This document shows, in pieces, positions 42,862 through 51,517 of a stretch of 57,650 nt of DNA. Position numbers and translations under genes: made by a program. The notes under the pieces were generated by a model. It had not been told where the DNA came from. It saw only the letters and a program-made list of their open reading frames with translations, and did no database searches. Source of the stretch: Cytophagaceae bacterium (GTDB lineage Bacteria; Bacteroidota; Bacteroidia; Cytophagales; Spirosomataceae); assembly GCA_024642485.1 (NCBI GenBank), contig JAHEAY010000006.1:1-57650 (forward strand), given 5' to 3'. How positions within the stretch are numbered: position 1 is the first letter of the stretch; each line of letters opens with the position of its first letter.

Positions 42862-45800
42862 ATGGAAAAGAATTTAAAAAACGAGCAACTGCCCGAGGGG
42901 AAAGGCTTTATTTATAACATGGTCGGCTGGTTAGGCCAAAACCGTACCACTGTTTATATTTTTACATTTATCATTTTTGTTGCGGGATTGGGTATTTACT
43001 CACGCCTTCCGAAAGAGCAGTTTCCGGATATTGTTGTTCCGCAAATGGTTGTTCAAACGGTTTATGCAGGAACGACTCCTGCGGATATTGAGAATACGAT
43101 CAACAAACCGATCGAAAAGCAATTGAAGTCGGTAACCGGCATTAAAAGTGTGAAATCCAATGCATTGCAGGATTTATCCGTGATTATTGTGGAATTCAAT
43201 ACGGATGTATCTGTTCCCGTTGCCAAACAACGTGTGCAAGATGCCGTGGACAAAGCGAGTAATGACTTACCAAAAGATTTAACACGCGATCCTGCAGTAG
43301 CAGAGGTGAATTTCTCGGAGTTCCCTATTATGAATATCAACATCGCTGGGGATTATCCATTAGATAAGTTGAAGAAATACGCGGAAGATTTACAAGACGA
43401 GATTGAGGGTATGCCTGAAATCACGCGTGTGGATATTATTGGAGCCTTGAAGCGTGAAATTCAGGTGAATTTGGATCTTTATAAGATGCAGAGTTATGGC
43501 TTGACTTTCTATGATATTCAACAGGCTGTGCAAGGTGAAAACGTGAACATTTCTGGGGGCGATTTGGATGTGAATGGTGTTCGTCGTTCTTTGCGTGTTG
43601 TGGGTGAGTTTAAGTCGGTGGATCAATTGGCCAACTTGATGGTCGGTTCTTCGACGGGCGCTCGCGTACGATTGAAAGATGTGGCGGATGTTCGTGATGG
43701 ATTTGAGGAGAAGCAAGATTTTGCTCGCTTGGACAATAAATCGGTTATTACCTTAAACGTAATCAAGCGTAGTGGTGCGAATTTAATTAATGCGGCGGAT
43801 CGTATTGAAAAGACGATTGAAGAATACCGCGAGAATCGTTTCCCAGCAGGTTTGGTTGTTTCCGTAACAGCTGACCAGTCGGAGCGTACGCGTGGTGATC
43901 TTGCCGATTTGATTAATACGGTAATCCTTGGATTCATTTTCGTGGTAGTCGTATTGATGTTCTTCATGGGTGTGCGCGATGCGGCATTTGTGGGGCTTTC
44001 TGTTCCTTTATCGGCCTTGTTGACCTTCTTGTTCATGCCAGGCTTAGACTTTACCTTGAATACCATCGTATTGTTTGCGTTCTTGTTGGGCTTAGGAATT
44101 GTAGTGGATGATGCGATTGTGGTGATTGAAAATGCTCACCGTTTGTTCAATAATTTCAAGAAATTAACGATCACTGAAGCGGTTAAATTAGCGGCATCTG
44201 AAGTATTTGTTCCGGTATTAACGGGAACGCTGACGACGATTTCACCCTTCTTGCCTTTGTTATTCTGGCCGGGTATTGTGGGTGAGTTCATGAAATTCTT
44301 GCCGATTACCTTGATCATTACCTTGTTTGCTTCCTTGTTCGTGGCTTATGTGATGAATCCGGTATTCGCGGTTTCGTTCATGAAACGTCATGATGAAGAA
44401 GTGAATGATGTGAAGGAACCTAAATTTGACGATATCCGTCGGACGGTATTTATCCTTTTAAGTTTAACCATCTTCGGATACGTGATTGGCTTGGGTTTAG
44501 GACATTTTGGCTTTGGTAACTTTGGTCTTTTGGCCTTGGTATTGTACGTGTTTAATCACTTTATTGTGACGCCAAAATGGGTTGTTCCTTTCCAAGAGGA
44601 AACTTTGCCTGCATTTAAAAATGCTTACCGCCGTGTAATTTCGTGGGTATTGGAAGGCAAACGTTCGGTTTATGCGACTGTTGCAGCATTTGGTTTATTG
44701 GTAGCTACCATTGTATTGATGGGCATCGTGAAGCCAAAGGTTATTTTCTTCCCAGCATCTGATCCGGATTACATTTACATCTATTCGAAAATGCCAATTG
44801 GGACAGATTCCAAAGTGACTGATTCTGTGACGAAGGTGGTTGAGGCGCGTGTATTTGCATTTATCAAGAAAGAAAATGCGGGCAAAGCGGTTAATTCAGT
44901 TATTTCCAATGTAGGTAAAAATGCAGGAGATCCGATGAATCCAGATCGTGGCGCGACACCACACAAGAGTAAGGTGACGATTGCATTTGGGCCAAAACAA
45001 GAGCGTGGCGATGTTTCATCAGCGGCTATGTTGGAGAAATTGCAAAAAGAGTTTTTTGAACACCCAATTCCAAGTGTGGAGATGGCCATTGAGCGGGAGG
45101 CTAAAGGGCCGCCAACCGGCAAGCCGATTTCAATCGAAATTGCTGGGGATGATTTCGCCGTGCTACAAGATTTAGAACAAAAAGTTCGGAAGGTTATTCA
45201 AAAGTCGGGAATCCAAGGAATTCAAGAGTTGAAATCGGATTTAGTTACGAATAAACCGGAAATCATTATTGATGTAAATCGTGAAAAGGCAAGTCGGGAA
45301 GGGATTTCATCAGCACAAGTTGCGATGGCTGTTCGTACGGGATTGTTTGGTGCGGAGATCTCGAAGTTCCGTGATATCAAGGATGAATATCCTATTCAAT
45401 TGCGTTTGAAAGGGGATTCTCGTAATCAAATTGAGAAATTATTGTCGATGAACATTACGTATCGTGACATGAATATGGGCGGTGCATTGCGTCAAGTTCC
45501 TCTGAATGCGATTGCGGATATTCGTTATGCAACCTCGTTTAGTCAGATCAATCGTAAAAATCAGGAGCGTGTGGTGACCTTGGGATCTGATGTGGTTCAG
45601 GGTTATAATGCGAATGAGATTGTAGGCGAATTGGAATCTTTGTTTGAAACGATGGAGATGCCACAAGGTTATAAAATTCGTATGGGTGGTGAGCAAGAGC
45701 AACAAAAAGAGTCGGGCGAATTCTTGGGAATGGCCTTTATGGCAGCCTTGGTGTTGATCTACTTGATTTTGGCGACGCAATTTAATTCGGCGGTGAAACC

Positions 45801-46290
45801 ATTCATTATATTCGCGACTATTTTGTTATCCTTGATTGGTGTATTCTTAGGCTTTATGGCCTTTGGAATGACATTCTCGGTGATTATGTCGGGCGTGGGG
45901 ATTATTGCCTTGGCAGGTATCGTGGTGAAAAACGGTATTTTGTTGATCGAGTTCATTGAGGAGCTACGTTTCAAACGTGGTTATGACTTGAAAGAAGCGA
46001 TCATTGAAGGTGGTGGAATTCGTTTGACGCCGGTATTATTGACAGCTTCGGCTGCGGTATTAGGTTTGATTCCATTGGCAGTAGGCTTGAGCATTGACTT
46101 CGTGTCGATGTTTACGGAGTTGAATCCACATATTTTCTTTGGATCGGAATCTGCGGATTTCTGGGGGATTTTGGCTTGGACGATCATTTTCGGATTGACG
46201 TTCTCGACAGTCTTGACCCTAGTGATTGTTCCGTGTATGTATTACATCTCGGAGCGCATTAAGCAGAAGTTCTTTCCAAATCGTGCTTAA
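42862..46290 (+). CDS. RND efflux transporter permease (HAE1/AcrB family)
   Basis: 1142 residues, slightly longer than AcrB (about 1050) because of extra sequence around 505-590 that includes added hydrophobic segments. Signatures: YAGTTPADIENTINKPIEKQLKSV in the porter domain, LGLGIVVDDAIVVIENAHR in TM4 with the proton-relay Asp pair, and the C-terminal half repeating the fold (AGIVVKNGILLIEFIEELR). It is a proton-driven exporter in the inner membrane that works with the upstream adaptor and TolC. Substrate class cannot be read from sequence. It is the last gene of the operon; a bidirectional terminator follows. Confidence 0.94.
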   Translation: MEKNLKNEQLPEGKGFIYNMVGWLGQNRTTVYIFTFIIFVAGLGIYSRLPKEQFPDIVVPQMVVQTVYAGTTPADIENTINKPIEKQLKSVTGIKSVKSNALQDLSVIIVEFNTDVSVPVAKQRVQDAVDKASNDLPKDLTRDPAVAEVNFSEFPIMNINIAGDYPLDKLKKYAEDLQDEIEGMPEITRVDIIGALKREIQVNLDLYKMQSYGLTFYDIQQAVQGENVNISGGDLDVNGVRRSLRVVGEFKSVDQLANLMVGSSTGARVRLKDVADVRDGFEEKQDFARLDNKSVITLNVIKRSGANLINAADRIEKTIEEYRENRFPAGLVVSVTADQSERTRGDLADLINTVILGFIFVVVVLMFFMGVRDAAFVGLSVPLSALLTFLFMPGLDFTLNTIVLFAFLLGLGIVVDDAIVVIENAHRLFNNFKKLTITEAVKLAASEVFVPVLTGTLTTISPFLPLLFWPGIVGEFMKFLPITLIITLFASLFVAYVMNPVFAVSFMKRHDEEVNDVKEPKFDDIRRTVFILLSLTIFGYVIGLGLGHFGFGNFGLLALVLYVFNHFIVTPKWVVPFQEETLPAFKNAYRRVISWVLEGKRSVYATVAAFGLLVATIVLMGIVKPKVIFFPASDPDYIYIYSKMPIGTDSKVTDSVTKVVEARVFAFIKKENAGKAVNSVISNVGKNAGDPMNPDRGATPHKSKVTIAFGPKQERGDVSSAAMLEKLQKEFFEHPIPSVEMAIEREAKGPPTGKPISIEIAGDDFAVLQDLEQKVRKVIQKSGIQGIQELKSDLVTNKPEIIIDVNREKASREGISSAQVAMAVRTGLFGAEISKFRDIKDEYPIQLRLKGDSRNQIEKLLSMNITYRDMNMGGALRQVPLNAIADIRYATSFSQINRKNQERVVTLGSDVVQGYNANEIVGELESLFETMEMPQGYKIRMGGEQEQQKESGEFLGMAFMAALVLIYLILATQFNSAVKPFIIFATILLSLIGVFLGFMAFGMTFSVIMSGVGIIALAGIVVKNGILLIEFIEELRFKRGYDLKEAIIEGGGIRLTPVLLTASAAVLGLIPLAVGLSIDFVSMFTELNPHIFFGSESADFWGILAWTIIFGLTFSTVLTLVIVPCMYYISERIKQKFFPNRA

Positions 46291-46312
46291 ATAATTTGGT
46301 GGTTCAAAATGT

Positions 46313-46343
46313 AAAAACCCTCGAACAATGTTCGGGGGTTTTT
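46313..46343. terminator. Bidirectional terminator between the RND operon and the PLDc_N gene
   Basis: AAAAACCCTCGAAC-AAT-GTTCGGGGGTTTTTT: a 14-bp stem with one G-U pair, A-run on one side and T-run on the other, so it can end transcripts from both directions. Confidence 0.88.
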
Positions 46344-46355
46344 TGTTTCAAGGCC

Positions 46356-46571
46356 TTAATTCTTGGAGGCATTTACAGCAAAATAGATGATCATTCCCCA
46401 ACATGGTAGGAACAAGACGAGTAGGATCCAATTAATTTTTTGAACATAGGAAAAGGTACTCGTTTGCAAAATCTGCCTGATAGCCCGCGCGACGATGAAG
46501 AAATATAAGAAAATTATTGCCCCAACAATTATTCTAAATAATTGAGCGGATTCGGGTGAAATTAGATTCAT
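46356..46571 (-). CDS. Small membrane protein, PLDc_N domain
   Basis: 71 residues with two predicted membrane helices (LFRIIVGAIIFLYFFIVARAI and INWILLVLFLPCWGMIIYFAV). The second, W-x2-LV-x3-P-x2-G-x-IIYF, matches the PLDc_N domain found at the N-terminus of cardiolipin synthases and as stand-alone small proteins. The stand-alone form has no known activity. Its start lies 2 nt after the stop of the AT-rich lipoprotein gene, so the two are probably co-transcribed. Confidence 0.7.
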   Translation of the reverse strand: MNLISPESAQLFRIIVGAIIFLYFFIVARAIRQILQTSTFSYVQKINWILLVLFLPCWGMIIYFAVNASKN

Positions 46572-46573
46572 GA

Positions 46574-47347
46574 TTAGCTAGCTATATTGCATTTGAAGGT
46601 TGAAATCGTAACACATCCTAAGGATTCAAAGAAACAAGAAGTACTAGTGCCAAGTAATGTACATTCATATTTTTTTATTTCATCAACAGAACCACCTCTA
46701 GCCGAGAGCTCATCATCAATAGATTGCTCCCTTGTAAATCCCCAACCAATCGTAAATGAATAGATTGATTTACCAATTGGGGATTCATTCTCACTACGTA
46801 TGCTTGAACCATTTACAAGGTATGGATTAGATACGCGAAATTCATCATAGTAGTTTAATAAAATTATTGCCACCAAACGCTGCCGACTTGTCATGTCTAA
46901 CTTCTTTTGAAGGTTAAATGAAACATTATTTAATTTCATAATGAATGAGTTTGTTGCATTATCTACGGAAAGACTTGCAGTTACTCCCCAATCCTTGAAA
47001 TAGGTATTGAGAGTATAACTTAGTGCAGTTATTTTTTTAAAAACTATTTTTGAATTATTTAAGTTGATAAACTCTCCGTTTATGATGTTGTTTTTCCCCA
47101 AAACGACCAATGTCATTTCATCAGGCTGGCTTTGTCGACTTTTCGTATATTTATTAACTCCTAATAAATAACTAATCTTAGAGATATCGGTTTTTACAGA
47201 GTCAAAAGAGACTTCTTCTGATTTGATTTCTATTCCTACATCAGAGGATTCTAAAGCATTTTTGTTAACACATCCTTGATTGAATATTAATCCAATAATT
47301 AATGAAAAAAAGATGATTGTTTTGTGTGTAGTTAGGTATGTTTTCAT
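46574..47347 (-). CDS. Unknown lipoprotein with Cys-rich C-terminus
   Basis: 257 residues I do not recognise. The N-terminus ends in a lipobox-like LIFNQGC (Cys 26), preceded by a hydrophobic stretch, so it is probably a lipoprotein. The middle is beta-rich and charged. The last 32 residues contain four cysteines (YECTLLGTSTSCFFESLGC, then STFKCN), possibly two disulfides in the periplasm or outside the cell. The gene is visibly more AT-rich than its neighbours, consistent with recent transfer. The 33-nt element in front of the start codon recurs ahead of the gene at 57030. Confidence 0.65.
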   Translation of the reverse strand: MKTYLTTHKTIIFFSLIIGLIFNQGCVNKNALESSDVGIEIKSEEVSFDSVKTDISKISYLLGVNKYTKSRQSQPDEMTLVVLGKNNIINGEFINLNNSKIVFKKITALSYTLNTYFKDWGVTASLSVDNATNSFIMKLNNVSFNLQKKLDMTSRQRLVAIILLNYYDEFRVSNPYLVNGSSIRSENESPIGKSIYSFTIGWGFTREQSIDDELSARGGSVDEIKKYECTLLGTSTSCFFESLGCVTISTFKCNIAS

Positions 47348-47365
47348 GATAAATAAATAATAATT

Positions 47366-47398
47366 TCCCTACTCTTGATTGGTTTTTCGGGGGCCTCC
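47366..47398 (-). promoter_or_regulatory. 33-nt shared upstream element, copy A
   Basis: Minus strand: GGAGGCCCCCGAAAAACC, AATC, AAGAGTAGGGA, ending 18 nt before the lipoprotein ATG. It aligns with copy B at 57058-57089 at about 26 of 33 columns, the two blocks GGAGGnnCCCGAAAAnCC and AAGAGTAGGGA being almost invariant. Role unknown: leader RNA element or regulator site. Confidence 0.6.
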
Positions 47399-47542
47399 AT
47401 TACTTGTTTTTTTAGGTTAGGTTATGATTTGAATGGAAAGCTAACATTAAAGAGGTTGATTTGTTATTCTATTTTCGACTAATTAAAAAAAGATTGTATT
47501 TCAACGAATGAAAACTTAATTTACCCCCTCAAAATCAACAAC

Positions 47543-49231
47543 ATGAAAAAACTTCTCCTTTTACTCGTATTGCCTTTTTTGGGCCAGGCACAAGATAGAA
47601 CCTATGGAAAATTATGGGCAACACGTTCACAGGTGATTGCCCAAAACGGGATGGCTGCTACGTCACACCCATTATCCACCCAAGCAGCTTTAGACGTATT
47701 GAAAGCAGGTGGTAACGCCATCGATGCGGCCATTGCGGCGAATGCGATGGAAGGGGTAGTTGAACCTCATGTGAATGGAATCGGAGGCGATTTATTTGCC
47801 ATCGTTTGGGATGCTAAATCTAAGAAACTATATGGCTTAAATGGTTCGGGCCGTTCGCCGAAATCCCTGACTTTAGCCGAATTTAAAAAGCGTGGATTAA
47901 CGCATATTCCTTCTCTGGGCCCCCTGCCCGTTTCTGTTCCCGGTGCTGTGGATGCTTGGTTTGAGTTACATAAAAAATTCGGGTCGATGCCCATGAATAA
48001 GGTGCTAAACGCGGCCGTTTCCTATGCGCGCAACGGCTTTCCGGTTCACGGAGAATTTGCCTCTGCCATAGCACGCGTCGAAGCGAATTATGGTAAATTT
48101 CCGAACGTAGCCCAACATTATTACCCTGCAGGTAAGGTACCTGTCGAAGGAGATATTTTTAAGAATCCGAACCTTGCGAATACGCTTGAGAAGATTGGTC
48201 GGGAAGGTCGTGATGCATTTTACAAAGGCGACATGGCGCGGACGATGGATGCATTCATGAAGAAAAATGGCGGTTTTTTGAGCTATGAGGATTTAGCATC
48301 GCATACGTCTACATGGATTGATCCGGTGTCGGTGAATTACCGTGGCTACGACGTGTGGGAATTACCCCCCAATGGTCAAGGCATTGCTGCATTACAGATG
48401 TTGAACATCTTAGAAGGCTATGATTTTTCCAAAATCAAGGTTGGTTCCGCGGAGCATGTCCACCTATTTACAGAGGCCAAAAAACTGGTTTTCGAAGATC
48501 GTGCGAAATATTATGCGGATCCAGAATTTGCTAAAATTCCTGTGAAGAGTCTTATCTCAGAGGAATATGCTGCTGAGCGTCGGAAATTGATTAATCCGAA
48601 TCGCGCATCCAAACATTTTGATGCGGGGAACCCAGCGTTGAAAGATGGTGATACCATTTATTTGACGGTGGCAGATAAGGATGGAAATATGGTTTCATTG
48701 ATTCAAAGTAATTACCGGGGTTTTGGTTCGGGGATGATGCCAGACGGTTTGGGATTCATGTTCCAGGATCGCGGGGAATTATATAGTTTGACGGAAGGGG
48801 AGAACAATACGTATGCGCCAGGGAAACGTCCTTTCCATACGATTATTCCGGCTTTTATGACGAAAGACGGTCAGCCAATCATGAGTTTTGGGGTGATGGG
48901 TGGAGCGTTCCAACCGATGGGACATGTGCAAATTGTGATGAATGTGGTGGATTTTGGAATGAATGTGCAAGAAGCAGGAGATTTTCCTCGGATTAATCAT
49001 GAGGGATCTTCAGAACCTACCGGGGAGAAGATGGAGCCTACGGGCGGTATGATTACGTTGGAATATGGCTATCCTTACGAAGTGATTCGTGAATTGCTTC
49101 AAAAAGGCCACCAAGTGGGTTATTTGAATGGTATTTATGGAGGCTATCAGTGTATCAAATGGGATCCTGTTCGCAAGGTGTATTTTGGCGCGACGGAATC
49201 GCGTAAAGATGGGCAAGCTGCCGGTTACTAA
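47543..49231 (+). CDS. ggt: Gamma-glutamyltransferase
   Basis: 562 residues with a signal peptide (LLLLLVLPFLGQAQ). The large subunit has GMAATSHPLSTQAALDVLKAGGNAIDAAIA near residue 35 and EPHVNGIGGDLFAIVWD. The autoprocessing site is near residue 375, DGDTIYLTVADKDGNMVSLIQSN, where Thr becomes the N-terminal nucleophile of the small subunit, followed by GFGSGMMPDGLGFMFQDRG. The enzyme splits gamma-glutamyl compounds such as glutathione in the periplasm. A few canonical positions differ from E. coli Ggt, so substrate preference may vary. It is a single-gene unit ahead of nagA. Confidence 0.9.
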   Translation: MKKLLLLLVLPFLGQAQDRTYGKLWATRSQVIAQNGMAATSHPLSTQAALDVLKAGGNAIDAAIAANAMEGVVEPHVNGIGGDLFAIVWDAKSKKLYGLNGSGRSPKSLTLAEFKKRGLTHIPSLGPLPVSVPGAVDAWFELHKKFGSMPMNKVLNAAVSYARNGFPVHGEFASAIARVEANYGKFPNVAQHYYPAGKVPVEGDIFKNPNLANTLEKIGREGRDAFYKGDMARTMDAFMKKNGGFLSYEDLASHTSTWIDPVSVNYRGYDVWELPPNGQGIAALQMLNILEGYDFSKIKVGSAEHVHLFTEAKKLVFEDRAKYYADPEFAKIPVKSLISEEYAAERRKLINPNRASKHFDAGNPALKDGDTIYLTVADKDGNMVSLIQSNYRGFGSGMMPDGLGFMFQDRGELYSLTEGENNTYAPGKRPFHTIIPAFMTKDGQPIMSFGVMGGAFQPMGHVQIVMNVVDFGMNVQEAGDFPRINHEGSSEPTGEKMEPTGGMITLEYGYPYEVIRELLQKGHQVGYLNGIYGGYQCIKWDPVRKVYFGATESRKDGQAAGY

Positions 49232-49240
49232 TCTCCCCCT

Positions 49241-49275
49241 TACCTTTGGCAATCCTCCAAGGTTTGCCAAAGGTA
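49241..49275 (+). promoter_or_regulatory. Perfect 12-bp hairpin between ggt and nagA
   Basis: TACCTTTGGCAA and TTGCCAAAGGTA around an 11-nt loop. There is no following T-run, so it is not a classical terminator. It ends 19 nt before the nagA ATG and could influence transcript stability or translation. Confidence 0.55.
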
Positions 49276-49294
49276 CAGGAGAAAAACGACAAAA

Positions 49295-50368
49295 ATGACA
49301 AGTAAACTGATATTCAAAAAGGTATTCACCGGGCATGCTTGGTTGGAAAATCAAGCCATTTTCATCGAAGATGGGCGGATCAAATCTCTCGAACGAGTGG
49401 CTGACGGAGTAGCCGATGGATTCTTAGTTCCAGGCTTCATCGACTTACAAGTATATGGAGGTGGAGGAATTCTTTTTTCGAATCATCAGACGGAAGAGGC
49501 GATTCAAGCCACCTTCGATGAGCATGCGAAAACCGGTACAATCGCTTTTCAGATTACACTAAATTGTTCTCCTAATAGCAGCATGTGGGCAGCCATCGAT
49601 GCTTGTAAACATTATAAAGGAAAAGGACTAGTTGGCCTGCATCTCGAAGGACCCTTTTTTAATCCAGTTAAACGTGGCGCTCACCAAGAGGCGTTTGTTC
49701 AAAAACCCACCATAGATTTTGTGAAAGAAATCATTGAACGCACGAATGGCCTTCCCTCCTACATGACGATTGCCCCAGAAATGTTTGAACCAGAGGTGCT
49801 GGATTTATTGAAAACCAGCCACATTATGTGTTCCATGGGGCATTCGGACGCGACCTATGAGCAAGCTCAAAAAGCCGGCATTTCACGCATCACGCATTTG
49901 TTTAATGCGATGTCGCAATGGCAAAGTCGGGCTTTAGGTTTGGTAGGAGCAAGTTTTCGTTCCGATGCATGGACAAGTATCATCGCGGATGGATTGCATT
50001 GTGACTTTGAGTCCTTACGTTTGGCCAAACAACTCAAAGGCGAAAAGCTCTTTTTAATTACTGATGCCGTCACACATGACGAGTCGGGGCCCTATGTTTT
50101 TTCCAAAAATGGTGCTCGATTCACGAATGAGGCCGGTGTACTTTCTGGATCCGCGCTGACCATGGATGAGGCAATTCGAAATTGTGTTAATAAAGCAGGG
50201 ATTTCCACCGAGGAGGCCATTCGCATGGCAACGGTATATCCCGCGGAAGTGGCGAATTTACATGATTTAGGGACTATTGAGGTTGGGAAGCGCGCTTGTT
50301 TTGTCCATTTATCTGATAATTTGCAGGTGAAGCAAGTTTGGTATGATGGAGAAGCTTTGATAAATTAG
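49295..50368 (+). CDS. nagA: N-acetylglucosamine-6-phosphate deacetylase
   Basis: 357 residues. GFLVPGFIDLQVYGGGG at the start of the barrel, LHLEGPFFNPVKRGAHQ with the metal-binding Glu near residue 115, MGHSDATYEQA and THLFNAMSQWQSRALG with the zinc histidines near 180 and 200, and FLITDAVT with the catalytic Asp near 255. Like E. coli NagA it has no HxH motif at the N-terminus, as expected for this subgroup. It removes acetate from GlcNAc-6-P in amino-sugar and peptidoglycan recycling. The aminotransferase gene starts 4 nt after it; no nagB is nearby. Confidence 0.95.
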   Translation: MTSKLIFKKVFTGHAWLENQAIFIEDGRIKSLERVADGVADGFLVPGFIDLQVYGGGGILFSNHQTEEAIQATFDEHAKTGTIAFQITLNCSPNSSMWAAIDACKHYKGKGLVGLHLEGPFFNPVKRGAHQEAFVQKPTIDFVKEIIERTNGLPSYMTIAPEMFEPEVLDLLKTSHIMCSMGHSDATYEQAQKAGISRITHLFNAMSQWQSRALGLVGASFRSDAWTSIIADGLHCDFESLRLAKQLKGEKLFLITDAVTHDESGPYVFSKNGARFTNEAGVLSGSALTMDEAIRNCVNKAGISTEEAIRMATVYPAEVANLHDLGTIEVGKRACFVHLSDNLQVKQVWYDGEALIN

Positions 50369-50371
50369 TAC

Positions 50372-51517
50372 ATGATTCATTTTCCTTCCAAACAGCCGCA
50401 GGTTCAAACGACGATTTTTACTAAAATGTCCCAACTCGCCTTGGAGGAAGGGGCGCTGAATCTTTCGCAAGGTTTTCCGGGTTTCGACTGTTCCGAAGAG
50501 CTACAAGAGTTGCTCAAATTTTACTCCAAAGGATTTAATCAATATGCTCCCATGGCGGGTGTTCCTGCCTTGCGAAATAGCATAGCAGAGAAAACGAGGG
50601 CTTTTTACGGAATTGACCTGGATGCAAATTCCGAAGTAACCGTCGTTTCCGGAGCGACAGAGGCTCTTTTTGCCGCAGTGCATTGCTGTGTTTCACCGGG
50701 TGATGAGGTGATTATGTTCGATCCTTCTTATGATGCTTATGATCCCATCGTGCGTTTGGCGGGTGGTATTCCCATACACATTCAGTTAAAGGCTAGCGAA
50801 GGTTTTCGAATCGATTGGGCTGAATTGGCCCGCAAAATTACGCCCAAAACGCGTGCGATCATGGTGAATACACCGCATAATCCGACGGGTTCTGTATGGT
50901 CGATGGAAGATTTGGATGCTTTTGCAGACATCGTGAATGGGACGAATATTCTGATTATTTCCGATGAGGTGTATGAACACATTGTATTTGATGGTGCCCA
51001 ACATGCCTCGGTTTTATTGCATCCTGAGTTGCGCAAACGTAGTTTTGTCTGTGGCTCTTTCGGAAAAACGTATCACATTACGGGTTGGAAAATAGGCTAT
51101 TGCCTAGCGCCCGAATATTTGACAAGTGAGTTTCGCAAGCTCCATCAATGGGTCACTTTTTCAAGTGCGACACCGCTCCAATATGCCTTGGCTGATTACC
51201 TGAAAACACCTGACCATTATCTAGGTTTATCCGATTTCTATCAAAAAAAGCGCGACTTATTCGCCTCTTTTTTCGTCGGTTCTCGCTGGAAGGTTTTGCC
51301 TTCGCAGGGTAGCTTTTTTCAATGTTTGGATTATTCGGCAATTAGTGATGAGGCAGATGTAGATTTGGCGGTCCGACTGACCCAAGAACTCAGAGTAGCC
51401 TCGATTCCTGTTTCTGTCTTTTATGAAACGCCTTCAGCGGATCGAATTTTGCGTTTTTGTTTCGCGAAAAACGATGACATGCTTCAAGAAGCAGCCCAAA
51501 GAATCGCGAATTTATAG
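50372..51517 (+). CDS. Pyridoxal-phosphate aminotransferase (methionine/kynurenine aminotransferase type)
   Basis: 381 residues, class I fold. ALNLSQGFPGFDCSEEL is the start typical of the YbdL/MtnE-like and kynurenine aminotransferase group, VVSGATEALFAAV near residue 92 lies around the cofactor phosphate, NTPHNPTGSVW near 168, and SFGKTYHITGWKIGY near 232 contains the pyridoxal-binding Lys. FFQCLDYSAISD and RILRFCFAKND give the substrate carboxylate-binding Arg. Likely substrate methionine or aromatic amino acids. Co-transcribed with nagA (4-nt gap). 3' end overlaps glycerate kinase by 6 bp. Confidence 0.9.
   Translation: MIHFPSKQPQVQTTIFTKMSQLALEEGALNLSQGFPGFDCSEELQELLKFYSKGFNQYAPMAGVPALRNSIAEKTRAFYGIDLDANSEVTVVSGATEALFAAVHCCVSPGDEVIMFDPSYDAYDPIVRLAGGIPIHIQLKASEGFRIDWAELARKITPKTRAIMVNTPHNPTGSVWSMEDLDAFADIVNGTNILIISDEVYEHIVFDGAQHASVLLHPELRKRSFVCGSFGKTYHITGWKIGYCLAPEYLTSEFRKLHQWVTFSSATPLQYALADYLKTPDHYLGLSDFYQKKRDLFASFFVGSRWKVLPSQGSFFQCLDYSAISDEADVDLAVRLTQELRVASIPVSVFYETPSADRILRFCFAKNDDMLQEAAQRIANL

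Noticed and set aside
43623-44066. 147-residue minus ORF in the RND permease gene
   Set aside because: Antisense shadow with biased composition and no recognisable features.
49295-50368. NagA as a degenerate amidohydrolase because HxH is missing
   Set aside because: This subgroup, including E. coli NagA, normally uses Glu and two later histidines, which are present here.
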